Shown here piece by piece: positions 14,519 to 20,963 of a stretch of DNA of 23,257 nt; the first letter of the stretch is position 1, and each line of letters starts with the position of its first letter. The position numbers were made by a program, and so were the translations under genes. Source of the stretch: an uncultured Lysobacterales bacterium (lineage in GTDB: Bacteria; Pseudomonadota; Gammaproteobacteria; Xanthomonadales; SZUA-36); NCBI GenBank assembly GCA_937974465.1, contig CALJWY010000332.1, forward strand, positions 1 to 23,257. The letters run 5' to 3'. The notes under the pieces were generated by a model, which was not told the DNA's origin, did not search any database, and saw nothing but the letters and a program-made list of their open reading frames with translations.

Positions 14519-14581
14519 TAGGCCTTTCCGGGCTACGGAAAAAAGGCATAATACTATGATTGAATCAAACAGGAGTTGACC

Positions 14582-15337
14582 ATGTCAGGAGTCCAAGGTC
14601 GCGTAGCTCTGGTGACTGGCGCCGGCCGGGGAATCGGGCGGGAAACTGCCGGGCTTCTTGCTTCAAGGGGCGCGCGTGTAATGGCGGTTGCCCGCAGCAA
14701 GAATGAGCTTGAGGAGACAGGTGTGGAGTACACGGTTGCTGACCTTGGTACGGCCGAAGGTTGTGCGTTGGCGGTTTCTGAAACCCAAAAGCGCCTGGGG
14801 CCCATCGAGATATTTGTCTGTAACCATGGTATCGGCTCTGCTCACGAAAAAGTGATCTGGGAGCAGGATGTGCCGGCCTGGGATTACACCATGCGGGTCA
14901 ACCTCGATGGACCGTTCCACCTCTCAAGGCTGATCGTGAAAGGCATGGTCGAGCAACGCTATGGCCGTTGTGTATATATCGCCTCAACGGCGGCTGATAT
15001 TGCAGAATATGCAGGTGCGGCCTACAACAGTTCCAAGCGTGGTCTGTTGGGTCTGATGCATTCGGTTTCGCAGGACGCGGGCGCGTTTAACGTGACCTCG
15101 AATGCGGTATTGCCGGGCTGGGTCAAAACAGCAATGGCAGACCGCTCAGCCAGGGCCGAGGCTGAAGAACGCGGTATAAGCGCCGAAGAGGTATGGGCCG
15201 AGCGTGCATCCCTGTACGCACCGGGCCGCGTGGCAACACCACGGGAGGTGGCCGAAATGATTACATTTTTCGCGTCGGAAGAATCCAGCGGTGTCAGCGG
15301 GCAGGCCGTCAAGGTGGCGCTTGGCGGTAGTTCCTAG
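14582..15337 (+). CDS. Short-chain dehydrogenase/reductase (SDR family)
   Basis: This is a 251-aa classical SDR, an NAD(P)-dependent oxidoreductase of unknown substrate. The Rossmann motif TGAGRGIG is at 12-19, the NNAG-equivalent reads NHG (81-83), and the catalytic residues are Ser135, Tyr148 and Lys152 (YNSSK). PGWVKTAM after the active site is the usual FabG-like loop, and the C-terminus ends GVSGQAVKVALGGSS. It resembles FabG or 3-hydroxyacyl/2-oxo-alcohol dehydrogenases, but no acyl-carrier gene is nearby, so a fatty-acid role is not supported. The start is ATG 14582 with AGGAG six bases upstream; a TTG two codons earlier lies too close to that site. It is divergent from the Kor-Rnf operon and may share its control region. 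Confidence 0.92.
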   Translation: MSGVQGRVALVTGAGRGIGRETAGLLASRGARVMAVARSKNELEETGVEYTVADLGTAEGCALAVSETQKRLGPIEIFVCNHGIGSAHEKVIWEQDVPAWDYTMRVNLDGPFHLSRLIVKGMVEQRYGRCVYIASTAADIAEYAGAAYNSSKRGLLGLMHSVSQDAGAFNVTSNAVLPGWVKTAMADRSARAEAEERGISAEEVWAERASLYAPGRVATPREVAEMITFFASEESSGVSGQAVKVALGGSS

Positions 15338-15374
15338 GACGCGGAGCGGAGGCTGAGTCTAGCGATAACTCAGG

Positions 15375-16463
15375 TCATTCGTTCACACACCCTGCGCCAT
15401 CCACGCCAACGATCTTACTGACACTGGAGATCTTCAACAAACTCAGGGTCGGAGATTCAAGTACAAAAAGTCCATTGTTACAGTCAGTGAAATTAATCTC
15501 GAGCGTACCCCAGTCTACCAATTGTTCAGGCGGTGACGGGTTATTGAATGTTCCTGGTGTACCCACCAGCATCTGCAGGGAATAAGACTTATCGAGCTCC
15601 GGATCGCCTATATCAGCGACTCTCGATACCAGCCAGAGCTGCTCCTCATCCGGTGTGTAGCCAAAAAAGTAAATGACCCATCCTACGGGGGTGTCGAATA
15701 TCTGGTAGCCTTCACCATTAAGGCTTGGGTCAAACCAGGCTCCTGACCAATTATTGTTCTTTTCATCCTCCGGTGGGGGAGTATAAGTCACCTCCAAAAG
15801 GGGACCTGCGCTTGAATCCGGGTTTTCCCGACTATTGAAACGCTTGGCTGTTGTTGTACCGTCTTCAACTGCGGTGAGTACCCAGCCAAAGTTGGCTTCA
15901 GGATCATCGAGCCACTCCTGCACGTCGTTTATCAAGCCCTCGGTCGATTCAATCGTATAATTCCCTACTGAATCGACCGCCAGTTCGCCGCTTGCACCTT
16001 CCATAAAGTCGCCGCCGGGGCTTAGCCAGGTCTGGCTGTCAAAGAACGTATAGACCCAGGTTGCATCGCCCTCTGCTGCCGTCGTGCCGCCACCTTCTTC
16101 CCCATCGGCATCGGATGCCCCTTCTCCCCAGTCCGAGACCAGCCGCCAGACACTTAGGGTAGTTGGTGAAGAGGTTTCTTTGGACAGCTGAAGGTTAAGC
16201 CGGACCGAGTCGATGATCGACCCGGGTGGAATGCTCGAGAGGTCGTCGAATGCAATAACCGCTCGCCGGACGCCGTTTGATCTGGTTCGTCCGACGAAAA
16301 GGTAGTCGCCTGAACCGTTACTCAGGAGCCCCTGTTCACTCTCGTACAAAGTGTTGTCGCGGCTGGCCTCGATCAGTGTCATCTCTGCAATTGCAGGCCC
16401 GGCACTCGATAGAGCAAGGATGAAAAGCACACAGGCTTTTTTTGACAGATAGTGTGTGGTCAT
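15375..16463 (-). CDS. Secreted DNRLRE-domain protein
   Basis: This is a 362-aa exported protein. The signal peptide ends near residue 26 (SSAGPAIA-E). Residues about 28-232 form a DNRLRE domain, named for proteins with an Asn/Arg-Leu-Arg-rich beta fold found on cell surfaces: DNTLYE near the start, RAVIAFDDLSSIPPGS, LSVWRLVSDWGEG, GDATWVYTFFDSQTWLSPGGDF and KRFNSREN are the usual landmarks. A linker (PPPEDEKNNN) leads to a second module (about 239-362, SGAWFDPSLNGEGYQIF and later WVIYFFGYTPDEEQLWL), a pattern I associate with secreted gammaproteobacterial proteins but cannot name. Two C-terminal Cys may pair. It faces the SDR gene tail to tail. Its function is unknown. Confidence 0.85.
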   Translation of the reverse strand: MTTHYLSKKACVLFILALSSAGPAIAEMTLIEASRDNTLYESEQGLLSNGSGDYLFVGRTRSNGVRRAVIAFDDLSSIPPGSIIDSVRLNLQLSKETSSPTTLSVWRLVSDWGEGASDADGEEGGGTTAAEGDATWVYTFFDSQTWLSPGGDFMEGASGELAVDSVGNYTIESTEGLINDVQEWLDDPEANFGWVLTAVEDGTTTAKRFNSRENPDSSAGPLLEVTYTPPPEDEKNNNWSGAWFDPSLNGEGYQIFDTPVGWVIYFFGYTPDEEQLWLVSRVADIGDPELDKSYSLQMLVGTPGTFNNPSPPEQLVDWGTLEINFTDCNNGLFVLESPTLSLLKISSVSKIVGVDGAGCVNE

Positions 16464-16567
16464 AGAAACGATCTCTCTTATTTCGGCTCGTTTGCCTGTT
16501 TAAAATCATCCAAGTTCATGGGGCGTCAAACAAAGGGCAAATCACCCCAGTTAAATAGCATCAGGTA

Positions 16568-17008
16568 TCAATCAGAAAACCCAATAAAGGCGCTTCCAGT
16601 TCCAGTAAGTTCGGCATCCTTCTGCAATTTTGCAAATATGCGCTTAACAGTGGGTTCACCGGTTGCAGGGGCTGTGCCTTTCCGCTTCACCTCGAACACA
16701 AATCCATCAACCATTGTACCGTTGATCTTACGGCCAGTAGCCGGGCGGGCTGCGGCCGTAATGGTATCTTTGTCAAGTGAACCCCAGGTTACCTCTCCGA
16801 TATAGCTTGGATACGCTGTCGAACCGCGACGGAGTGTACCTGATGGAATTTCGGTCTCCATCGCATCCTTCAACATCTGGTCCACGACCTCGGCGGGCAG
16901 GGCATAGACATTTCCGCCGTCTTTATCGACAGATGTCAGGGTCGTTGAGCAGCCTTGTAGACACAGGAAAAGCAATAACCATGGCAACTTGGAAAAGAGT
17001 CTGGTCAT
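16568..17008 (-). CDS. Small predicted lipoprotein
   Basis: This is a 146-aa protein. From the ATG at 17008 the sequence begins MTRLFSKLPWLLLFLCLQGC, a lipoprotein signal with the lipobox LQGC and acylated Cys20. The frame extends upstream to 17089 but that would bury the signal and overlap the previous gene, so the shorter start is preferred even though its ribosome site is weak. The mature part is beta-rich (SYIGEVTWGSLDKDTITA, MVDGFVFEVKRKG) and lacks cysteines. No family is recognised. It lies 22 nt downstream of the glycine-rich secreted protein gene and is probably cotranscribed with it, suggesting a joint envelope role. Confidence 0.75.
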   Translation of the reverse strand: MTRLFSKLPWLLLFLCLQGCSTTLTSVDKDGGNVYALPAEVVDQMLKDAMETEIPSGTLRRGSTAYPSYIGEVTWGSLDKDTITAAARPATGRKINGTMVDGFVFEVKRKGTAPATGEPTVKRIFAKLQKDAELTGTGSAFIGFSD

Positions 17009-17030
17009 TTGGAGACCAGTTTTTTTTGGT

Positions 17031-17582
17031 TCAATCACAGTAGGCACGCATACTTCGAAGCGCTGTTTGGATATCTGCATCGGGTTCACCTGTAGTTAAA
17101 GTTTTTCTTGCCGCACTGCATTTCTGGGCAGCTGTTAGTCGGTGCTCGCCACCCGGTTTGTCTGCGTCATTCGTCATTGAGTCGTCATCGCAATGAACCG
17201 CGGAAACGGGTCGGAGGTTTACATGCCCGCCATCCCGCTCAAGCGCAGCGCAATGGCCAATGCTCAGGTCTGGTCTATCCACGGCCACGGTCTCTTGACT
17301 TCCGTCCGCAAAACTCAAGGTGTAAGCAAACACACGTTTGTCGTTCTCCACCAGAGAAGTTATAGCAAATCCTGCAACGGCACCGCTGATCGCACCCGAT
17401 GAGTTTCCTTTCACAGCCCACCCAACCAAGCTCCCGATAAGCATATTGCGCGCCATGGCAGATTCTTTGTTGGTCACTTCAATCCCTACAACATGACCAT
17501 AATGAATGGTCAGTGGTGTCGCTGCGTAGAGAATTGAGGTACAACAAACAATCAGCACCAAGGCGGAAACAACCTTTAGCAT
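17031..17582 (-). CDS. Secreted protein with glycine-zipper-like segment
   Basis: This is a 183-aa protein with a signal peptide (cleavage near ILYAA, residue 20). Residues about 46-76 contain a Gly/Ala-rich hydrophobic segment (MLIGSLVGWAVKG, GAISGAVAGFAITS) with the small-residue spacing of glycine-zipper envelope proteins. The rest is polar with four cysteines (111, 131, 155, 182), which could form two disulphides in the periplasm. ATG at 17582 has AGGAC seven bases upstream and follows a well-formed promoter. It is the first gene of a likely two-gene unit with the lipoprotein. The function is unknown; the zipper segment suggests membrane association like SlyB/YmgG-type proteins, but similarity beyond that feature is not evident. 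Confidence 0.75.
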   Translation of the reverse strand: MLKVVSALVLIVCCTSILYAATPLTIHYGHVVGIEVTNKESAMARNMLIGSLVGWAVKGNSSGAISGAVAGFAITSLVENDKRVFAYTLSFADGSQETVAVDRPDLSIGHCAALERDGGHVNLRPVSAVHCDDDSMTNDADKPGGEHRLTAAQKCSAARKTLTTGEPDADIQTALRSMRAYCD

Positions 17583-17645
17583 TTCAAATGTCCTCAGAGT
17601 TTATTTTGCGAGTAATAATGCGAAAAATCATATCTTGCGGTCTAG

Positions 17646-17674
17646 ATTATGACGAGAATTAACACGCTTTTCAA
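17646..17674 (-). promoter_or_regulatory. Sigma70-like promoter of the two-gene envelope cassette
   Basis: The minus strand shows TTGAAA (17674-17669), a 17-bp spacer, and CATAAT (17651-17646). The predicted start of transcription is near 17639, giving a leader of about 57 nt before the ATG at 17582. The rest of the 247-bp gap (17583-17829) contains only the REP-like fragment next to herA. Confidence 0.55.
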
Positions 17675-17803
17675 CGAAATGCCCGTCGACTATCCTGCCT
17701 ATCCGTATCTGCTGTTCAGCCATTTCGGAGTGAGTTTCTCCGGAGTCCATCAGCCGTTTTCCTGAAAACCCGATCGCGACAAGAGTTGGACGAGAATCCG
17801 GGT

Positions 17804-17828
17804 CGGTCCACTCTGACCACTTTACCCC
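17804..17828. repeat. Diverged partial copy of the REP-like element
   Basis: The minus strand reads GGGGTAAAGTGGTCAGAGTG then GACCG, matching 67-88 (GGGTAAAGTGCCAGAGTG then ACCG) apart from small indels and one or two substitutions. It lies directly after the HerA stop codon. It is a single arm, not a full palindrome. Confidence 0.45.
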
Positions 17829-17829
17829 T

Positions 17830-19470
17830 TTACCTGATTTGTCTGTGCCAGTTGCGCACAAGTTGTTCGACATCAATCTCTTCACCACCCTTGCTCCACT
17901 TCTCGGCATAGTCGACGTCACGTGAATTTGGTGGCGGGTTTGGCAGATTCATCTGGAAGCGCACCGGCATGGGAACGGCGGAGCCCATGGCCACCACTTC
18001 ACCGCGTGCGAGCGAGGTCAGGGCGGCAAATGTGCCGCGTGACGAATCCGGCACCATGTCACGCAGGTATTCCTGGTCATCCGGGTTAGAAATGCGCAGG
18101 CACAGGAACGTACCGCACTGGGCCAGCACCGTTTCGGATACTTCGTGGGGGCGCTGGCTGACAATGCACAGCCCGACGCCGTATTTTCGTCCGGCCTTGG
18201 ATATGTGCTCCATGGTGCGCTTGGCCTCCTTGTAGCGGGTGTCGTTGCCACGCGGGATGTATTGTTGTGCTTCTTCGCACACCAGCCAGATGGGGAACTC
18301 CAGGCACTTCGGGTTCCAGAAGTTAAATTCAAAGGCAAGGCGGCCGATTAACGCAGTCACCGTCGGTGCCACGTCATATGGAACTGCACTGAGGTTCAAG
18401 ACCGTGACATTGGCCTTGGGATTTCCGAGGCCGACAAAATCACGCATCAGGTCAACCAGCGTGTCCGTCGAGGTACGGATTTTCGGGCTCAGCATGAAAT
18501 CATAACGGCTGTCATTCATCATGCTGCTCATGCGGACCAGGAGTTGGTCGAACTTGCCATACAGGGGGCCCTTGGTTTTGCCAAAGTCCTCAGTTTCCTG
18601 GTTGACATCATCAAACCTCTCGTACAGTTCCTCCAGCGAGAAATAAACCGGTGAATCAACCGTGATGTGGCCGAGGCCGGCATGCTTGTTGGCCTCAATG
18701 CGCAACTCACCCAGTGCTTCACGCAGGAAAGCCAACTGAACCGAGCGGTTCATATCATCCTGGCTGATAAACAAGTCTGCAAGATCAGAGTAGGTCAGCA
18801 ACCAGTAGGGCATTTCCAGGTCAAGTGCGTCCATGCAGCGTACTTTGCTTGAAGGGAACGGTGAAGAGGCCAGTGCGTCAGTTCTCTTTTCGCCGTATTC
18901 GCCGTGCAGATCCATGATGATGATATGGGCGTTGGGCATGAAGCGCAGGGCCGATTGGATCAGGCTGGTGACCGTCCAGGATTTACCCGCGCCGGTCTGG
19001 CCCAGGATGGCCGAATGACGGCCGAAAAAGTTGGAAGGGTCGAGGTAGACGTCAATGGATTCAAAGAAACTCAGTTTACCGACCTTATACAATGCGTCAC
19101 TGAAATCAGAGAATATCCGCTCAAGATTCCAGTTAGAGACGGCTTCCAGTTCGGCGCCGACAGTGGGGAAATGATGGATGCCTCGATCAAAGTTGCCGCT
19201 CTTGCTGAATTCACCCAGTGGTGACAGGCGCAGTTTCTTTTCTTCGCGGCCATCCGCATTGGTTTCAAGCCACATGGAGTCGACCATGCAAAGAATCTTG
19301 CTGTCGGCCTCCTTGACGATAATATAAGACCCAACCTGGCCAATCCGGACCTTATCCATACCAATCATTTTATGGCCGCCAATAGCGTCGAGGTCAGGAA
19401 TTAACCTGGCGACAAAATAATCGTTGGTAACTTCGATCAGGTGGCCGAATACCGTTACTTGTTCATTCAT
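17830..19470 (-). CDS. HerA-type ATP-binding protein (DUF87-like hexameric ATPase)
   Basis: This 546-aa protein belongs to the HerA/FtsK superfamily of ring-forming DNA translocases. An N-terminal HAS-barrel-like beta domain (about 1-110) precedes the ATPase core. Walker A is GQTGAGKS (157-164), the HerA-specific strand is IIIMDLHGEYG (183-193), Walker B is IWLVCEEAQQY (394-404), and SQRPHEVSETVLAQCGTFLCLR (437-459, quoted as landmark) covers the sensor/arginine region. The start ATG 19470 has AGGAG nine bases upstream; the frame upstream of it adds an unrelated stretch. HerA normally works with NurA nuclease in archaea, and bacterial HerA often pairs with a defence effector (Sir2, DUF4297 or other nucleases). 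No such partner is seen on either side, so it is an orphan here. Confidence 0.88.
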   Translation of the reverse strand: MNEQVTVFGHLIEVTNDYFVARLIPDLDAIGGHKMIGMDKVRIGQVGSYIIVKEADSKILCMVDSMWLETNADGREEKKLRLSPLGEFSKSGNFDRGIHHFPTVGAELEAVSNWNLERIFSDFSDALYKVGKLSFFESIDVYLDPSNFFGRHSAILGQTGAGKSWTVTSLIQSALRFMPNAHIIIMDLHGEYGEKRTDALASSPFPSSKVRCMDALDLEMPYWLLTYSDLADLFISQDDMNRSVQLAFLREALGELRIEANKHAGLGHITVDSPVYFSLEELYERFDDVNQETEDFGKTKGPLYGKFDQLLVRMSSMMNDSRYDFMLSPKIRTSTDTLVDLMRDFVGLGNPKANVTVLNLSAVPYDVAPTVTALIGRLAFEFNFWNPKCLEFPIWLVCEEAQQYIPRGNDTRYKEAKRTMEHISKAGRKYGVGLCIVSQRPHEVSETVLAQCGTFLCLRISNPDDQEYLRDMVPDSSRGTFAALTSLARGEVVAMGSAVPMPVRFQMNLPNPPPNSRDVDYAEKWSKGGEEIDVEQLVRNWHRQIR

Positions 19471-19489
19471 TGCGTCAGTCTCCTGCAAC

Positions 19490-19518
19490 ACAGGACAGTA
19501 CATATGAGTTTGTCCTGT
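19490..19518. repeat. Inverted repeat ACAGGACA / TGTCCTGT upstream of the HerA gene
   Basis: Perfect 8-bp arms at 19490-19497 and 19511-19518 flank 13 nt. A nested TCCTG (19481-19485) could pair alternatively with CAGGA (19491-19495). It lies 20-48 nt before the HerA ATG, so it is either an operator or a leader stem that competes near the ribosome site AGGAG. No T-run follows to make it a terminator. Confidence 0.4.
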
Positions 19519-19653
19519 CCTGCTACTCCTTCCTTAGATCAATGGGTGACCATAATCGGTTTTCAGTTCGAAAGAGTACGCATTAGCAAGGGTTTGCGCA
19601 AGCGGGCCTGAAAAAGTGCCTGAATCCACCACGCGGTCCGCACAGAACCAGGC

Positions 19654-20796
19654 TCACAATCTACACAGTATGTGAGTGGCTTGTCTGAGCGTATCGTCAT
19701 GCTTGGCAAAGCAGAAACGGACAACATGCTGGCTTGGCGGGTCCCTGTAAAATGCGGAGACCGGGATGGCTGCAACCTTGTGTTCGCGGGTTAGTCGGGC
19801 AGTGAATTCAATATCAGGTTCAGCGGCAATCGCACGATACTCTGCAAGCTGGAAGTAGGTGCCTTGCGTCGGGATCAGTTTGAACCGGGAAGGGGACATC
19901 AGCTGGATAAACAGATCACGTTTTTGCTGATAAAAATCACCCAGCGCATGATGGTGTTCAGGGCATTGCTGCAAAAAATCGGCCAGTGCGTACTGCATCG
20001 GCGCCTGCGTGCTGAAATTGATGAACTGGAATATGCGCAAAAACTCTTTCATCAATGCTTCCGGGGCAATGCAATAGCCGACGCGCCAACCGGTCGTGTG
20101 ATAGGTCTTTCCGAACGAGGAGATCGCAAAGGTCCTGGCGGCCAATTCCGGGTAACGCAGCAGGCTGAGATGTGGCTGGCTATCAAAGGTGATGTGTTCA
20201 TACACCTCGTCGGAGATGATATAGATGTCCCGGCCAGCCACGGCATCGGTTAATTGTTGTATGTCATCTTCAGTCCAGAGGTAGCCGGTCGGATTATGTG
20301 GCGTATTCAATATAAGCAGGCGGGTGCGGTCGTTGATGGTGTCGCGGACTTTTTGCCAGTCAATGTTGAAGTCGGGATAGGTCAGGTTGATATGCCGGGT
20401 GACACCACCATTGAGGATAACCCCGGGTTCATAGGTGTCATAGCAGGGGTCAAATATAATGGCTTCATCGCCGGGCCTGATTACTGCGGTGATGGCGCAA
20501 TAGATGCCCAGTGTGGCACCCGGTGTGACCGCCACTTGCGTCTCCGGGTCGACTTTGCAGCCATAAAGATCCAGTACCTTGCCTGCGATCTGCTCGCATA
20601 ACCCGGGCACACCAGCAAGGGGCGCATACTGGTTGTGGCCATTGGCAATGTGGTAGGCAACCCTTTCACGTAAGGCCAGCGGTCCTTCAAAATCCGGAAA
20701 GCCCTGGGCCAGGTTGATGGCGTCATGCTGCTGCGCCATCATTGACATCAGCGTAAAAATATTGGTGCCTTTACCGGGTAGTTTATTGTGTAACAT
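19654..20796 (-). CDS. ybdL: Methionine-type PLP aminotransferase, YbdL-like
   Basis: This 380-aa fold-type I aminotransferase aligns along its length with E. coli YbdL (methionine/aromatic aminotransferase) as I recall it. Shared landmarks are KLPGKGTNIFTLMS, AINLAQGFPDFEGP (27-40), GHNQYAPLAGV, NTPHNPTG (164-171), ISDEVYEHI (194-202), the PLP lysine in SSFGKTYH (Lys230), TTGWRVGYC, and the closing AAIPVSAFYRDPP and RFCFAK. It would transaminate methionine or aromatic amino acids with a 2-oxoacid, feeding methionine salvage. It starts at ATG 20796; the frame remains open 35 codons further but those residues are not family-like. The ribosome site is weak. It diverges from the propeller gene and is separated from HerA by 183 bp, so probably has its own promoter. 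Confidence 0.9.
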   Translation of the reverse strand: MLHNKLPGKGTNIFTLMSMMAQQHDAINLAQGFPDFEGPLALRERVAYHIANGHNQYAPLAGVPGLCEQIAGKVLDLYGCKVDPETQVAVTPGATLGIYCAITAVIRPGDEAIIFDPCYDTYEPGVILNGGVTRHINLTYPDFNIDWQKVRDTINDRTRLLILNTPHNPTGYLWTEDDIQQLTDAVAGRDIYIISDEVYEHITFDSQPHLSLLRYPELAARTFAISSFGKTYHTTGWRVGYCIAPEALMKEFLRIFQFINFSTQAPMQYALADFLQQCPEHHHALGDFYQQKRDLFIQLMSPSRFKLIPTQGTYFQLAEYRAIAAEPDIEFTARLTREHKVAAIPVSAFYRDPPSQHVVRFCFAKHDDTLRQATHILCRL

Positions 20797-20963
20797 GGCT
20801 CTGTTTTCCGCGTGCGACCGGGTCAAATCATGCTGTAGTTTGCAACAAACAGCACTATTTTTAACATCGAGCGCGTTTCGAACTTGTGAAAAAAAGGCCA
20901 TACTACTTTATTCTTTCTGAAACTGGCCATGCCTTATGTGCCAGACACCATGGGACTGATTGC

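Larger units (their letters stand above)
14265..14581. other. Divergent intergenic control region between korA and the SDR gene
   Basis: These 317 bp hold no convincing gene. They are visibly AT-richer than the flanking genes. They contain two FNR/ANR-like boxes (14328-14341 and 14386-14399), an operon -10 candidate (14358-14363), a 9-bp inverted repeat (14423-14455), an AT run (about 14458-14472), and a sigma70-like promoter for the rightward gene (14491-14518), with its ribosome site AGGAG at 14571-14575. Confidence 0.7.

Noticed and set aside
15353..15373. CTGAGT/ACTCAG inverted repeat between the SDR and DNRLRE genes as a terminator
   Set aside because: Only a 6-bp stem with a 9-nt loop and no T-run on either strand.
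17755..17770. GTTTTC/GAAAAC inverted repeat as a terminator for HerA
   Set aside because: The 2-nt centre cannot form a stable loop and there is no following T-run.
17628..17921. A 97-codon minus-strand frame overlapping the 3' end of the HerA gene
   Set aside because: It overlaps HerA by about 90 bp in another frame, has no ribosome site, and includes the REP-like fragment and the promoter of the next gene; composition is not protein-like.
20797..20901. 35-codon N-terminal extension of the aminotransferase
   Set aside because: The added residues do not resemble the family, which begins near the KLPGKGTNIF segment; ATG 20796 gives the normal length.
20797..20963. TTGTGA (20884) with TTTATT (20907) as a promoter for the propeller gene
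   Set aside because: Both hexamers are weak and the region is AT-rich; not distinguishable from chance.
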